A stretch of DNA of 64,000 nt from Thermomicrobiales bacterium (GCA_037045155.1 JBAOIG010000005.1:930001-994000), one strand, 5' to 3'; numbered from the stretch's first letter, positions 7,628 to 16,858 are shown. A program made the numbers and translations. The notes: generated by a model not told the origin, from the sequence alone.

Positions 7628-9334
7628 ATGGTAACGGCAACGGTGGGACGGGTTCGACAGCGCAGCGGCGCGGCGGTCGTCGAGGCGCTACAGGCCGAAG
7701 GGGTTGATATCGTCTTCGGTCTCGTCGGCTCGCACGTCCTGGAGATTTACGACGCGCTGGCTGACGCGCCGGAGATCCGCCACGTGACGGTGAAGCACGA
7801 GGGCGGCGCTAGCGGGATGGCAGACGCCTACGGGCGACTCACCGGCAAGCCTGGCGTCGTGGTGGTGACGGCCGGCCCGGGCGCGACCAATTCGTTGACC
7901 GGCGTTGCTCAGGCCTACATGGCCGCCTCTCCGATGGTCCACATCTCCGGCGCGGTGCCGCGCAAGGCGTCGTACGAGTCGTTCCACGGTGTCGACAAAG
8001 AGGACTTCCTCGTCCGCACCTTCGCGGAGGTCACCAAGTGGAGCGTATCGATCCAGCGGCCAGAGGACATCCCGAGTGTGCTCGCCAGGGCGTTCGCGAT
8101 CGCGCGCAGTGGCCGGCCGGGGCCGGTGCACGTCGAGATCCCCCAGGACGTCCTCCTCTCCGAGGCGACTGAGATGGACGTCTATCAGCCGCTGGAGCTG
8201 CCGGCCGTCCCGCTTGATGACGATGGCCTGAACGCGATCGCCGATGCGGTCAGGGCCAGCAAGCGGCCGGTGATCTGGGCTGGCAAGGGAGTCCGCTCGA
8301 CATTCTCGAGTGATGAGCTAGCCGAGCTGGCCGAGCTGCTGGAGGCGCCGGTGGTTCTCTCCGGCGACGCGGCCGGCGCGATCCCCGACACTCACCCGCT
8401 GGCAGCCGGCCAGCTCAACCTGTACGATCGAACACCGCTCCACAAGGAGCTTGTCACCGAGGCCGACCTCATTCTCGCCGTTGGTGAGCGCGGCGGCACT
8501 GGCCATGCCGATGCGCTGTTCGACTCGTCGACGGCGCCGGTTGTCGGGATCTGGCTCGGCAACGAGGGCGAGCGTGCCGACCCGCGCGCGAAGGGCGGCG
8601 CGGTCGCCGACATCCGGCCGGCGCTCAACCAGCTCATCGAGGCGCTCGGCGACCAGCAACGCCCGCGCGACGACGCGCTGCGCGCTCGGATCGTCCGTGG
8701 CAAGGATGGACTTCGCGGGGCAGTCCGTGCCCAGATCCGTCGCGATTACGCCAACGACCGACCGATGCATTACGGGCTGGCGCTCGAGGCGCTGGCCGAC
8801 AGCGTTGATGATGACACGGTGATCCTCGGCGACATCGGCTCGCACAATCAGTGGTCACGCGTCATGATCCCAACGCGCAATCGCGACACGTTCACCCCCG
8901 AAGGCTACTGGGGCGCGATGGGATTCGGCCTGCCGGGCGCAATTGCCGCGAAGCTGGCCTGGCCGGAGAAGAAGGTCATCACCGTCACCGGTGATGGCTG
9001 CTTCCTGATGGCCAGCGCCGATTTCGGCACTGCCGTCGAGCAGGGCGTCAATCCGGTCATCATTGTTCTGAACGACCGGCAATACGGCATGATCGTTGGC
9101 ATGCAGCAGCACATGTACGGTCGCAAGAGCGAGACAGCGCTGGACGGCCCCGATTTCGTCGCCTTTTCCCGCTCGTTTGGCGGTGACGGTATGCGCGTCG
9201 AGCATCCTGACCAGATGGCCGAGGCGCTCGAGCGCGGCTTCGCCAGTGACACGATCTTCGTTATCGACGCGATCTGTGACTACAACCACCCGCCGGCCAA
9301 CCTCGTCGCCGCAATGAAGGAAGTCGGGGAGTAG
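7628..9334 (+). CDS. Thiamine diphosphate-dependent enzyme (acetolactate synthase-like)
   Basis: 568 aa with the three-domain layout of the acetohydroxyacid synthase/benzoylformate decarboxylase superfamily. It has an N-terminal pyrimidine-binding domain with the conserved glutamate ('VKHEGGASGMADAYGR', Glu58), a central domain, and a C-terminal diphosphate-binding domain with 'GDGCFLM...VLNDRQYG' around residue 455. Such enzymes join or split 2-oxoacids. No regulatory-subunit gene lies next to it, so a catabolic decarboxylase or lyase is as likely as valine/leucine synthesis. A strong ribosome binding site (GAGGAGG) precedes the ATG. Confidence 0.85.
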   Translation: MVTATVGRVRQRSGAAVVEALQAEGVDIVFGLVGSHVLEIYDALADAPEIRHVTVKHEGGASGMADAYGRLTGKPGVVVVTAGPGATNSLTGVAQAYMAASPMVHISGAVPRKASYESFHGVDKEDFLVRTFAEVTKWSVSIQRPEDIPSVLARAFAIARSGRPGPVHVEIPQDVLLSEATEMDVYQPLELPAVPLDDDGLNAIADAVRASKRPVIWAGKGVRSTFSSDELAELAELLEAPVVLSGDAAGAIPDTHPLAAGQLNLYDRTPLHKELVTEADLILAVGERGGTGHADALFDSSTAPVVGIWLGNEGERADPRAKGGAVADIRPALNQLIEALGDQQRPRDDALRARIVRGKDGLRGAVRAQIRRDYANDRPMHYGLALEALADSVDDDTVILGDIGSHNQWSRVMIPTRNRDTFTPEGYWGAMGFGLPGAIAAKLAWPEKKVITVTGDGCFLMASADFGTAVEQGVNPVIIVLNDRQYGMIVGMQQHMYGRKSETALDGPDFVAFSRSFGGDGMRVEHPDQMAEALERGFASDTIFVIDAICDYNHPPANLVAAMKEVGE

Positions 9335-9419
9335 GACGGATGGGACTTGGAGATCGGTCGTCACCCATGACCAGGGGCTCTGGATCGTGGCGTGATGGCC
9401 GTTCTCTTCATCCCGCCGC

Positions 9420-10355
9420 ATGAACCGGGCTTCGGGCTTTGCGTTACTGGGGGCGACGCTCATCTGGGGCTTCGTCCCGGTCTCGACGCGACACGTCGTT
9501 GAGACGCTGACGCCGGGGCAGATTCTGCTGGCGCGTTTCATCGTCGGTGGCCTGGTTGGCGCACTGGCGCTGGGGCTGCTTCACGCGCCGGCCCCGCCCC
9601 GGCGGCTTGTCCTTCGCGCAGTCGGCTTCGGGCTCCTCGGCCAACTCGGCTTCAATGTCCCGCTGGCCTATGGCATCAAGTACGTTGAAGCAGGGACGGT
9701 CGCGCTGATCTCCAGCACATCGCCGGTGCTGATGGCGCTGCTGGCGGTCCCGCTCCTTCAGGAACGACTGCGGCCGCGCGTTGTCTTCGGTCTGGCGTTG
9801 TCACTCTCGGGCAGCGCGCTCGTCGTCGTCGCTGGCGGGCGGACCGTCGCGCTCGGCGTTGACCAGGTCGCAGGGAGCCTGCTGATTCTCCTATCGGCGA
9901 TTCTCTGGGCGTTTTACTCGGTGGCCGTCAAGCCGTGGCTGGGGCCGATTCCGCCGACGAGTATCCCGATGGTCGGGTCGATCGTCGGCCTCCCGCTGAT
10001 GCTCCCATTCGGCGCGGTTGGATTTGCGTCTGCTTTGTCCCGGCTGGATCTACCGGGCTGGATGGCGGTCGCGCTCTTCACCGTCGGCGCTAGTGTCGTC
10101 GCTCCGATCCTGTGGGCCGTCGGGCTACAAGGGGGCGCGGCGTCGCGGGCAGGGATGTTCCTGTACCTGACCCCGCTCATCGGCGTTATCTCCGGCGCGA
10201 TCCTGCTCGGCGAGCCGGTCGGCCTCGGCACGGTGGCCGGCGGGACCCTGATCCTGCTCGGCGTTGCTATCGCCACGCTACCACTCGCCCTGGCCCGGGT
10301 CCGCTGCCGTTCGCTTCTGTGGAAACGCCCGGGTGCGCGTCATGGTTTGGCGTGA
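9420..10355 (+). CDS. EamA/DMT-family transporter with IS-derived C-terminus
   Basis: 311 aa inner-membrane protein with about ten hydrophobic segments in two EamA repeats ('LIWGFVPVSTRHVVE', 'GVISGAILLGEPVGLGTV'); members export metabolites or amino acids. The last eight codons lie inside the inverted repeat of the ISKra4-type element. Removing the element and one copy of the 7-base target duplication restores a frame that ends three codons later at TAG (11942-11944, '...WKRPAR'). The insertion therefore only swapped a few C-terminal residues, and the transporter is probably still functional. Confidence 0.85.
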   Translation: MNRASGFALLGATLIWGFVPVSTRHVVETLTPGQILLARFIVGGLVGALALGLLHAPAPPRRLVLRAVGFGLLGQLGFNVPLAYGIKYVEAGTVALISSTSPVLMALLAVPLLQERLRPRVVFGLALSLSGSALVVVAGGRTVALGVDQVAGSLLILLSAILWAFYSVAVKPWLGPIPPTSIPMVGSIVGLPLMLPFGAVGFASALSRLDLPGWMAVALFTVGASVVAPILWAVGLQGGAASRAGMFLYLTPLIGVISGAILLGEPVGLGTVAGGTLILLGVAIATLPLALARVRCRSLLWKRPGARHGLA

Positions 10356-11926
10356 TGGTGGTGAGCGGTATGCTGGGGGAGCGATCATCGGAGCCGAGCA
10401 CCTGAGGAGCCACCAATGCCAGACGAGCGAGCGAGCGACCAAGGACTGGGCACAATCGAGGCGGAGTTCCGCGCCTGGCTAAGCGCGCATCCCGCCGCGA
10501 CCCTGACGGAGCTGGAAATCGAACTGGATCGGCGTCTGCGGGCGGGTCGTGCGCAGATCCTGCGAGAGGCCGTCACGGCCATGCCGAACCCTGCGGGCGT
10601 ATGTCCCGATTGTGGCCGGCCGCTCGTGGCGCATGGCCAGCATGTGCGGCGCCTGGTGACGCAGGGGGACGAGCCGCTGACCGTGGAGCGGTCGTATCAG
10701 CGCTGTCCGGCCTGTGGGGCCGGGCTTTTCCCCCCTGGATGAGACGCTAGGGCTCCTGAGTGGGGTGGCCTTCACGCCGTGGCTCGTTGAGAGCATTGTG
10801 CGGCTGGGCACGTTGCTGCCCTTCGCGCAGGCGCCGGAGATCCTGCAGCACTTCACCGGGGTCACGGTCAGCGCCGCCACCGTGCGACGGCTGACGGAGG
10901 TGGCCGGCGCGATGCAGGAGCAAGTGGAGCGTGCGGAGGTGGCGCGGCTGGAACGGGAGCTTCCCGCCGCGCCAGCGGGTCCGGCGGTGCAACTGCTCAG
11001 CGTTGATGGGGCGATGGCGCCGCTGGTCGGCGGAACCTGGGCCGAGGTCAAGACGCTGGCCATTGGCACGGTCGAGGCCAGGGCGACCGGGGTCCGGACG
11101 CAGGAGCTATCCTATTTCTCACGGCTGGCGGATGCGGAGACGTTCACCCGTCTGGCGACGATCGAGACACAGCGCCGGGGGACAGCTTCGGCCCGGACGG
11201 TGGTCGCCGTCGTCGATGGGGCGGCCTGGTGCCAGGGGTTCATTGACACGCAGCGATTCGATGCGGTCCGGGTGCTTGACTTCGCCCATGCGCTGGAGCA
11301 CCTGGGGCAGGTGGCGCACGCCGTCTACGGGGCGGGCACGTCGTCTGCCAGCGAGTGGCTCGGCCAGCAGGCCCAGGCGTTACGCCATGGCGACGAACAG
11401 CAGGTGCTCGATCGGCTCGCGACGCTCGGTGAAGCGCCGCACTGCGGGTCGGAGGCGCGGACGCTGATCCAGCAGAACCACGACTATCTGGCCGCGCGGA
11501 TCGAGCAGATACGCTACGACACCTTTGTCGCGGCGGGGTATCCGATCGGCAGTGGGTGTGTGGAGAGCGCCAACAAGCTGCTGGTCGAGGCCCGGCTGAA
11601 GGGGAGTGGGATGCACTGGGCGCGCGCCAACGTCAATCCAATGCTGGCGTTGCGGACACTCGAGTGTAATCAGCGCTGGGAGGAGGGATGGCCGACCCTC
11701 TGGCAGGCCTGGCGGCGTGCCGCCCGCGTCCGTGCCAGTCACCGTCGTCAGGCCCGTCGTGCCTCGGGCCAGGCGCCGACACCGGCCGCGTGCGCAGTTC
11801 CGCACCCTGCCGTCGACATCGTCGAACGACCCAGCCGACCCAAAACCATCGTCAACGGCAAGCCCACCATCGACCATCCCTGGCGACGATCCTCACCCAT
11901 CGCCGCCAAACCATGACGCGCACCCG
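10330..11926 (+). mobile_element. ISKra4-family insertion sequence with target duplication
   Basis: Element of 1597 bp bounded by perfect 23-bp inverted repeats, 10330-10352 and 11904-11926 (CGGGTGCGCGTCATGGTTTG then GCG, and its complement). It is flanked by the direct repeat AAACGCC (10323-10329 and 11927-11933), a 7-bp target-site duplication. It carries one transposase read in two frames. Because the ends and duplication are exact, the insertion is probably recent. Confidence 0.88.
10416..11916 (+). CDS. ISKra4 family transposase, two frames
   Basis: The first frame (10416-10742) encodes an N-terminal region with a zinc-ribbon ('CPDCGRPL...CPACGAG'). The second frame, open from 10714, encodes the catalytic domain with acidic residues in 'LLSVDGAMAPLV', 'VVAVVDGAAW' and 'GSGCVESANK'. 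They meet at TTTTCCCCCC (10726-10735). A +1 shift there gives the family-like 'GLFPPLDETLG' join. Two-frame transposases are known in ISKra4 elements, so programmed slippage is likely; a simple frameshift mutation cannot be excluded from sequence alone. Confidence 0.82.
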
Positions 11927-11998
11927 AAACGCCCCGCTCGCTAGCGATCCGGTCGGCGACCCGTTATCATCCTCAGAGTACAAATTCGAGGCTTACGC

Positions 11999-12179
11999 AG
12001 GAGCATCACGTGACGCTGGCCGTCCCGACCGTTGCTGGCCTTGCTGGCAACTGGTTCGTCTGGAAGTACACACGAGTTCACGCCGCCCCGCTGTCCTGAG
12101 AAGCGACGCAGGAGGACAGCGGGGATGGCGCGTCCACGGGACCCCATCCCCACGTTAGTGACGTGGGAGCGTTTTTGGC
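11999..12179 (+). promoter_or_regulatory. Candidate ribosome-mediated attenuator upstream of the MFS gene
   Basis: Three mutually exclusive stems follow a short leader ORF. P1 is CCCCGCTGTCCT (12086-12097) with AGGACAGCGGGG (12113-12124), 12 perfect pairs. P2 is GGGGATGG (12121-12128) with CCATCCCC (12144-12151). P3 is CCCACGT (12149-12155) with ACGTGGG (12161-12167), followed by TTTTT at 12172-12176. P1 excludes P2 and P2 excludes P3. P3 also covers part of the GGGAG at 12165-12169 that could be the ribosome binding site of the transporter (ATG 12180). By analogy with antibiotic-inducible leaders, ribosome stalling in the leader ORF would favour P2 and release expression. No known riboswitch consensus was recognised. 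Confidence 0.55.
12010..12099 (+). CDS. Leader peptide ORF (29 aa)
   Basis: GTG start with AGGAG six bases upstream (11999-12003). The peptide begins TLAVPTV, contains the aromatic/basic stretch 'NWFVWKYTR' at residues 14-22 and ends 'HAAPLS'. The stop codon (12097-12099) lies at the end of the left arm of hairpin P1, so a ribosome in the last third of the ORF would block that hairpin. Its position, size and ribosome binding site fit a regulatory leader peptide rather than a structural protein. The insertion of the ISKra4 element left it intact. Confidence 0.5.
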   Translation: MTLAVPTVAGLAGNWFVWKYTRVHAAPLS

Positions 12180-13391
12180 ATGCTCGAAACAACAACGGCA
12201 GCGCCGCAAGGTGTCGGCTCTGCCTCGATTCGCCGGTTCTACCTCTACCAGCTCGTTACCCGGACCGAATTCACCGGCGGGATCTGGATCCTCTATCTCA
12301 CCAGCCGCGGCTTTTCGCTGTCGCAGATCGGCCTGGCGGAGTCTGCATTTCACCTGGCGCCGGTGCTGCTGGAGCTGCCGTCGGGATCGTTTGCCGACCT
12401 GATCGGCCGGCGCTGGTCGCTGGCGCTCGGCGCGCTGCTGGTGGCGATCTCGGCCGCGCTGATCTTCGTTGCGCCGTCCTTCTGGGTCGTGCTGGTCGCG
12501 ATGTTCCTCAACGGCACGTCCTACAGCTTCCGCTCCGGCGCGGACCAGGCGTACCTCTATGACGCGCTCGGCGAGCAACGTTCCAGCTATACCGGCATCC
12601 TCGGCAAGCTGATCGGCGCGGGATACATCGTCGGAGGCGCGACACTCTGGCTTGGCGCGGCGCTGTCCGACATCTCCTACGCCTGGCCGTATGGGCTCGT
12701 GGTTGGCGCGGGACTGGCCGGCGTCTGGCTGGCGGCCGGCCTGGTCGAGCCGCCACGCCGCGCCATCGGCGAGCGCCGTCCGTCGGCAGTCGAGCACATC
12801 CGCGATGTCGTCCACGAGTTGCGCCAGCGCCCGCGTGTTGCGGCGATGCTGGCCTTCTCCGGTGGCTTCTGGGCGACGGGAACAGTCGCCTATCTCTACC
12901 TCCAGGCGGCCTTCTCCGACCGGGGGATGTCAAACTCGACGATCGGCCTTGTCATCGGCGCGGCGCTGCTGGTCAGCGCGGCCGGCGCGGCAATTGCCGG
13001 GCGTGCCGAACGTGTCGGCACGTTCCGCCGGCAGGTCGTCATCCTCGGGTTGCTGTCCGGCCTGGGCGTCGCCGGACTCGCGGTCGGCTCGATCTGGCTG
13101 GCCACGGCTGCCTATCTGGCGTCGAACGTCGTTATCGGCTTGCTCGAGCCGCTGATGTACGCCTGGTTCAACCGGCAGATGCCGTCGGAGCAGCGCGCGA
13201 CGTTGCTCTCGGCCGAGTCGTGGCTCTTCTCGCTGACGATGATCGTGATCTTCCCACTATCCGGCTGGCTTGCCGAGCGCGCGGGCTGGAATGTTCTCTT
13301 CCTGCTCTGCGGCGGCGTGATGGTCCTTCTGACGCTCATCGTTGCCGTCGCGGCGCGCGCCGCAACAGGGCGGAGCAGCGATGTAACCTGA
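12180..13391 (+). CDS. MFS-family transporter
   Basis: 403 aa with about twelve hydrophobic segments. It has the MFS loop 2-3 motif ('GSFADLIGRRWSLALGALLV') and a mid-protein cytoplasmic loop ('RPSAVEHIRDVVHELRQRP'). It resembles drug or metabolite efflux permeases; substrate unknown. The ATG starts four bases after the U-run of the leader structure. The possible ribosome binding site GGGAG (12165-12169) is ten bases upstream and partly buried in a hairpin. Antibiotic-type induction by the leader would suit an efflux role, but that is inference. Confidence 0.85.
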   Translation: MLETTTAAPQGVGSASIRRFYLYQLVTRTEFTGGIWILYLTSRGFSLSQIGLAESAFHLAPVLLELPSGSFADLIGRRWSLALGALLVAISAALIFVAPSFWVVLVAMFLNGTSYSFRSGADQAYLYDALGEQRSSYTGILGKLIGAGYIVGGATLWLGAALSDISYAWPYGLVVGAGLAGVWLAAGLVEPPRRAIGERRPSAVEHIRDVVHELRQRPRVAAMLAFSGGFWATGTVAYLYLQAAFSDRGMSNSTIGLVIGAALLVSAAGAAIAGRAERVGTFRRQVVILGLLSGLGVAGLAVGSIWLATAAYLASNVVIGLLEPLMYAWFNRQMPSEQRATLLSAESWLFSLTMIVIFPLSGWLAERAGWNVLFLLCGGVMVLLTLIVAVAARAATGRSSDVT

Positions 13392-13400
13392 TCGCCAGTG

Positions 13401-14324
13401 TCAGGCGCGTCGACCCTCCGTCTCTCCGATCGTGTCTCGCTCGGCAAGCACGTCGAGCGGGACGCTGGCCAGCACGACCGCAGCGGCCGGCCCGCCGAAT
13501 GTCAGGTCGACTGCCGCCGAGAAGAGAATGTAGGCGTCCTCGGCTGTCAATCCGCGCTCTGCAGTGAGGTAGTGGAACATCTGGTCACAGGCGTGGCGAC
13601 GGGCGGCTGCGTAGTCGCACTGCTCGGCCAGCCCGATGGTGTAGATCCGTTCCGGCGTCTCGACGCGCGGCATCTGCAGGTCGAGACGCTTCCGCACGCC
13701 CAGTCGCACCGTTGCCGCCCCGGCGCACTCTATCGAGACGCTCGTCGCCTCGCCGTCGCCCATGGCGGCGTGCAGGTCGCCGAGCGAGAACAGCCCGCCC
13801 CGCACCTGCGCAGGAAAGAGGATCGTGCTGCCCGGCCGGACCTGCTTCAGGTCGTAGTTGCCGGCCCAGGGATAGGGTGGCTGCAGCGTCGACGTCGTGC
13901 CGCGCGCCGGGGCCAGCCCGAGGCAGCCGATCATCGGCTCGACTGGCATCGACAGCGCTTCGTTCAGCCAGACGCGCCCATCGCGGATCGGTATCCGGCG
14001 CAGCAGCGGATGCTGCATGTTATCCGAGAGGATGCCGAAGCCGGGGATGTTGGCGTTCCAGCCCCAGTCGAGTGGCTCGACCTCCAGGATCTCGACCGAC
14101 ACCGCGTCGCCCGGCTCGACGCCCTCGATATAAACGGGCCCGGTCACTGCGTTGATCAGCCGCACGTCGACGGCATCCACCCAGCCGTCGCCGGCCGCGA
14201 ACAGCCGCTCGGCCGGCAGGGGCGACGTCTCGAACCGCACCACCTCGCCGGGCCGCACCCGCAACGCCGGCTCGGCATCCGGCCGGAACTCGAATGTGTG
14301 TCGCTCCGCGCTGACGATCTTCAT
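13401..14324 (-). CDS. Acetamidase/formamidase family protein
   Basis: About 307 aa. It matches the FmdA/AmdA fold by segments such as 'NIPGFGILSDN', 'MIGCLGLAP' and 'GGLFSLGDLHAAMGDGE', which are the metal-site and core motifs of formamidase-type amidohydrolases. These hydrolyse short amides to acid and ammonia in the cytoplasm. The frame starts 'MMLMKIVSAE'; the ATG at 14324 is preferred for its distance from AAGG, though 14333 is possible. It converges with the MFS gene (stops 9 bases apart) and is divergent from the FAD oxidoreductase gene. Confidence 0.85.
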   Translation of the reverse strand: MKIVSAERHTFEFRPDAEPALRVRPGEVVRFETSPLPAERLFAAGDGWVDAVDVRLINAVTGPVYIEGVEPGDAVSVEILEVEPLDWGWNANIPGFGILSDNMQHPLLRRIPIRDGRVWLNEALSMPVEPMIGCLGLAPARGTTSTLQPPYPWAGNYDLKQVRPGSTILFPAQVRGGLFSLGDLHAAMGDGEATSVSIECAGAATVRLGVRKRLDLQMPRVETPERIYTIGLAEQCDYAAARRHACDQMFHYLTAERGLTAEDAYILFSAAVDLTFGGPAAAVVLASVPLDVLAERDTIGETEGRRA

Positions 14325-14410
14325 GAGCATCATCCTTCGTTTGCGTGCCTGACGGCTCTCGGCCTGATGGTACGATGCCCGCGCGATGCATGCCGGACGG
14401 ACGAGTGGGG

Positions 14411-15628
14411 ATGAGCGAGCAGGCCGAGGTCGTCATCATCGGCGGTGGGATCATGGGCACGAGCCTGGCGCTCGCGCTGACCCGGTTGGGAGTCCGCGAC
14501 GTGCTGGTGCTGGAGCGCCACACCGTCGCATCCGGCGCTAGCGGCAAGACCGGCGCGTTGCTGCGCCAACACTACACGAACGTCCCGGAGGCGACCCTCG
14601 CCCACCTGTCGCTCCAGACCTTCGCCAACTGGGCCGACGCCGTCGGCGGCGACTGCGGTTTCCGCCGCACAGGCTCGATCGTCACTGTCGCCACCAGCGG
14701 CGACGATGCCGTCAACGTCGAGCGGATGCATCGGGTTGTCGCGATGCAGCGCGAGGTTGGCATCCAGTCGGAGGTCATCTCGGCTGACCGGCTGGTCGAT
14801 CTCCAGCCGTTCGATCGCGCCGACGACATCACTGCCGCGATCTACGAGCGTGACTCCGGCTACGTTGACGCCGTTGCCGCGACACATGGCATGGCCGACG
14901 CGGCGATTCGCGGCGGCGCACGGGTTCGCGAGCGCTGCGCCGTCACCGGTCTCCAGAGCGATGGCGGTCGCGTCATGGGCGTCGAGACGACCGACGGACC
15001 GGTCTCGGCCGGCGCGGTCGTTTGCGCGGCCGGCGCCTGGTCGGTGCCGCTGCTGGCGGGGATCGGCCTGGCCGTCCCGGTCGAGGCGCAGCGGGTGCAG
15101 GTCGTCGTCCTCAACCGGCCTTTGGAGATGCCGGCGGACGGCACGATGACCTACGTCGATACGGCCGCCGGGTTCTTCTGCCGCGACTGGGGGCCGGGCC
15201 GCACACTGGCGGGGGTCGGCGGCGGCGAGTTCCACGACATCGTCGACCCGTTCGCATTCGACGAGCGCTCCGAGCCGCGCTTCGGCGAGGTGGTCAAGTC
15301 GTACGTCGCGCGCCGGATGCCGGCCATGGCGCGTGCACACGAGCTCTACGGCTACGCCGGCATCTACGACATGACCCCCGACACCCACCCGATCCTCAGC
15401 GGCATCGAAGGCCTCGACGGCCTCTACCTCATGCTCGGCTTCAGCGGCGCTGGCTTCAAGAAGGGCCCGGCGATCGGCCAATCGCTGGCCAGCCTCATCG
15501 TCCACGGCCGTGGCGACCCGGTGGACCTCACCCGATTCCGCTTCTCGCGCTTCAGCGACGGTACCTGGGAAGAGCCGTGGAGCGAGAACGAGTACAGCTT
15601 CTCGACCGACTTCGGGCACAAGTTCTGA
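14411..15628 (+). CDS. FAD-dependent amino-acid oxidoreductase (DAO family)
   Basis: 405 aa. The N-terminal FAD-binding dinucleotide motif is 'VVIIGGGIMGTSLALALTRLG' (about residues 8-28), and 'SGASGKTGALLRQHYTN' follows, as in sarcosine oxidase/glycine oxidase-like flavoproteins. The C-terminal FAD contact is 'LYLMLGFSGAGFKKGPAIG'. It probably oxidises a secondary or N-methylated amino acid. The in-frame ATG at 14345 would add 22 residues before the FAD motif, so 14411 is preferred. Confidence 0.85.
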   Translation: MSEQAEVVIIGGGIMGTSLALALTRLGVRDVLVLERHTVASGASGKTGALLRQHYTNVPEATLAHLSLQTFANWADAVGGDCGFRRTGSIVTVATSGDDAVNVERMHRVVAMQREVGIQSEVISADRLVDLQPFDRADDITAAIYERDSGYVDAVAATHGMADAAIRGGARVRERCAVTGLQSDGGRVMGVETTDGPVSAGAVVCAAGAWSVPLLAGIGLAVPVEAQRVQVVVLNRPLEMPADGTMTYVDTAAGFFCRDWGPGRTLAGVGGGEFHDIVDPFAFDERSEPRFGEVVKSYVARRMPAMARAHELYGYAGIYDMTPDTHPILSGIEGLDGLYLMLGFSGAGFKKGPAIGQSLASLIVHGRGDPVDLTRFRFSRFSDGTWEEPWSENEYSFSTDFGHKF

Positions 15629-15643
15629 CGGCGGGCGACCCGC

Positions 15644-16858
15644 TCAGTCCTTGTAGGGGTCGCGGACGTCGGAGCCGGCCATGACGACGACCAGCGGCCG
15701 GAGCCGGTGGAGGATCTCGATCGTGTCACCCTGTTCGGCCAGGACCGCGTCGAGCCTGCGATAGACGTGCGGGCTCTCGTCGACGTCGCCGCCGCGGACG
15801 ATGACGCCCTTCTTTGAGGTCCACTCGGACATCATCTGCCGCGTGATGGCGCCGCGCTTCCGCTGGTTGCGCTCGCCGGTGCGGCGGTCGGTCCGAACCC
15901 TCGAACCCTTGGCCTGCGTTCTGGACATGACCCGGCCGGCGCCATGGACGGTGGAGTAGAGCGCCGACTTCTGCAGGTCGGTGTTCGCCCGCGACCCCTG
16001 CAGGATCACCGCGTCGTCGCCCATCGATCCGCCGACGAACCCCTTCTGTCCCGGGAAGGCCGGCGTCGCGCCCTTGCGCACGACGACGAGGTCCCGGCCG
16101 AAGTGGCGTTCCCGCCACGCGTAGTTGTGATGGTTGTGGACGGCTAGGCGGGCACGCGCGCCGAGGATGCCCTCGACCACGCGCTCGGCGACCCACTCCC
16201 GGCCGGCGTAGGCGTACTGACCGACCATCTCCATCAAGGCCCAGTAGCGCCGGCCCAGGTCGCTATCGAGATCCAGCAGCGCCTCGAGTTCCGGCACCCG
16301 CTCGCTCCAGGGCCGGCCGGCCGCCAGCGACATGAAGCCCGAGGCGATGGTGTGCCCCAGGCCGCGGCTGCCGAAGTGGACACCGACCCAGATCGCGTCG
16401 TCCTCGTCGGCGAAGACGTCGACGTAGTGGTTTCCCGAGCCGATCGTGCCGATCTGCGCCCGCGCTCGCTCCCGCAGCGGCGCGCGCACGTTGCCGGGGA
16501 GCGCGTCCCACGCGGGAGACGCGAAGAGCGGATGGTCCACCGGCCCGTCAGGCGTGGTCCGGCCAATGCCGAACTCCAGCCCGTGCGCGATGTGGTCGGC
16601 GATCTCCGCCAGCGCCGACTGCTGGACGTTCTGGCCGAGGACGAGGTCGGTCTGGATCGCCAGGTTCCCGCAGGCGATGTCGAACCCGACCCCGGCGACC
16701 GAGACCTGATTATCGTAGGCGGCGACACCGCCGATCGGCATGATGTATCCGAGATGCCCGTCCGCCATCAATGCCGTGTAGACAGCACGGCTGTCGACGT
16801 CGGCCAGCTGGGCGAGGGTCTGCTCGTCGTGGTTCCCGAAGATGGCGAGCGTCGTCAT
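15644..16858 (-). CDS. rtcB: RtcB family RNA ligase
   Basis: 404 aa. The 2',3'-cyclic-phosphate/5'-OH RNA ligase fold has its metal and guanylation residues in place: 'GFDIACGN' (Cys/Asp), 'GTIGSGNHYVDVF' (His), 'VHFGSRGLGHT' (His), 'VHNHHNY' (His) and 'YSTVHGAGRVMSR', which holds the guanylated histidine. In bacteria RtcB repairs or ligates RNA and heals tRNA or rRNA breaks. No archease gene is adjacent. It lies 42 bases downstream of the PD-(D/E)XK gene on the same strand and could be co-transcribed with it. Confidence 0.92.
   Translation of the reverse strand: MTTLAIFGNHDEQTLAQLADVDSRAVYTALMADGHLGYIMPIGGVAAYDNQVSVAGVGFDIACGNLAIQTDLVLGQNVQQSALAEIADHIAHGLEFGIGRTTPDGPVDHPLFASPAWDALPGNVRAPLRERARAQIGTIGSGNHYVDVFADEDDAIWVGVHFGSRGLGHTIASGFMSLAAGRPWSERVPELEALLDLDSDLGRRYWALMEMVGQYAYAGREWVAERVVEGILGARARLAVHNHHNYAWRERHFGRDLVVVRKGATPAFPGQKGFVGGSMGDDAVILQGSRANTDLQKSALYSTVHGAGRVMSRTQAKGSRVRTDRRTGERNQRKRGAITRQMMSEWTSKKGVIVRGGDVDESPHVYRRLDAVLAEQGDTIEILHRLRPLVVVMAGSDVRDPYKD

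Noticed and set aside
12086..12176. T-box, SAM or guanidine riboswitch upstream of the MFS gene
   Set aside because: None of the conserved sequence boxes of these classes was seen; a translated leader explains the layout better.
13398..14414. 338-aa plus-strand ORF
   Set aside because: Antisense to the formamidase-like gene; low-complexity His/Arg composition.
14330..15619. 429-aa minus-strand ORF
   Set aside because: Antisense to the FAD oxidoreductase; acidic shadow composition without domains.
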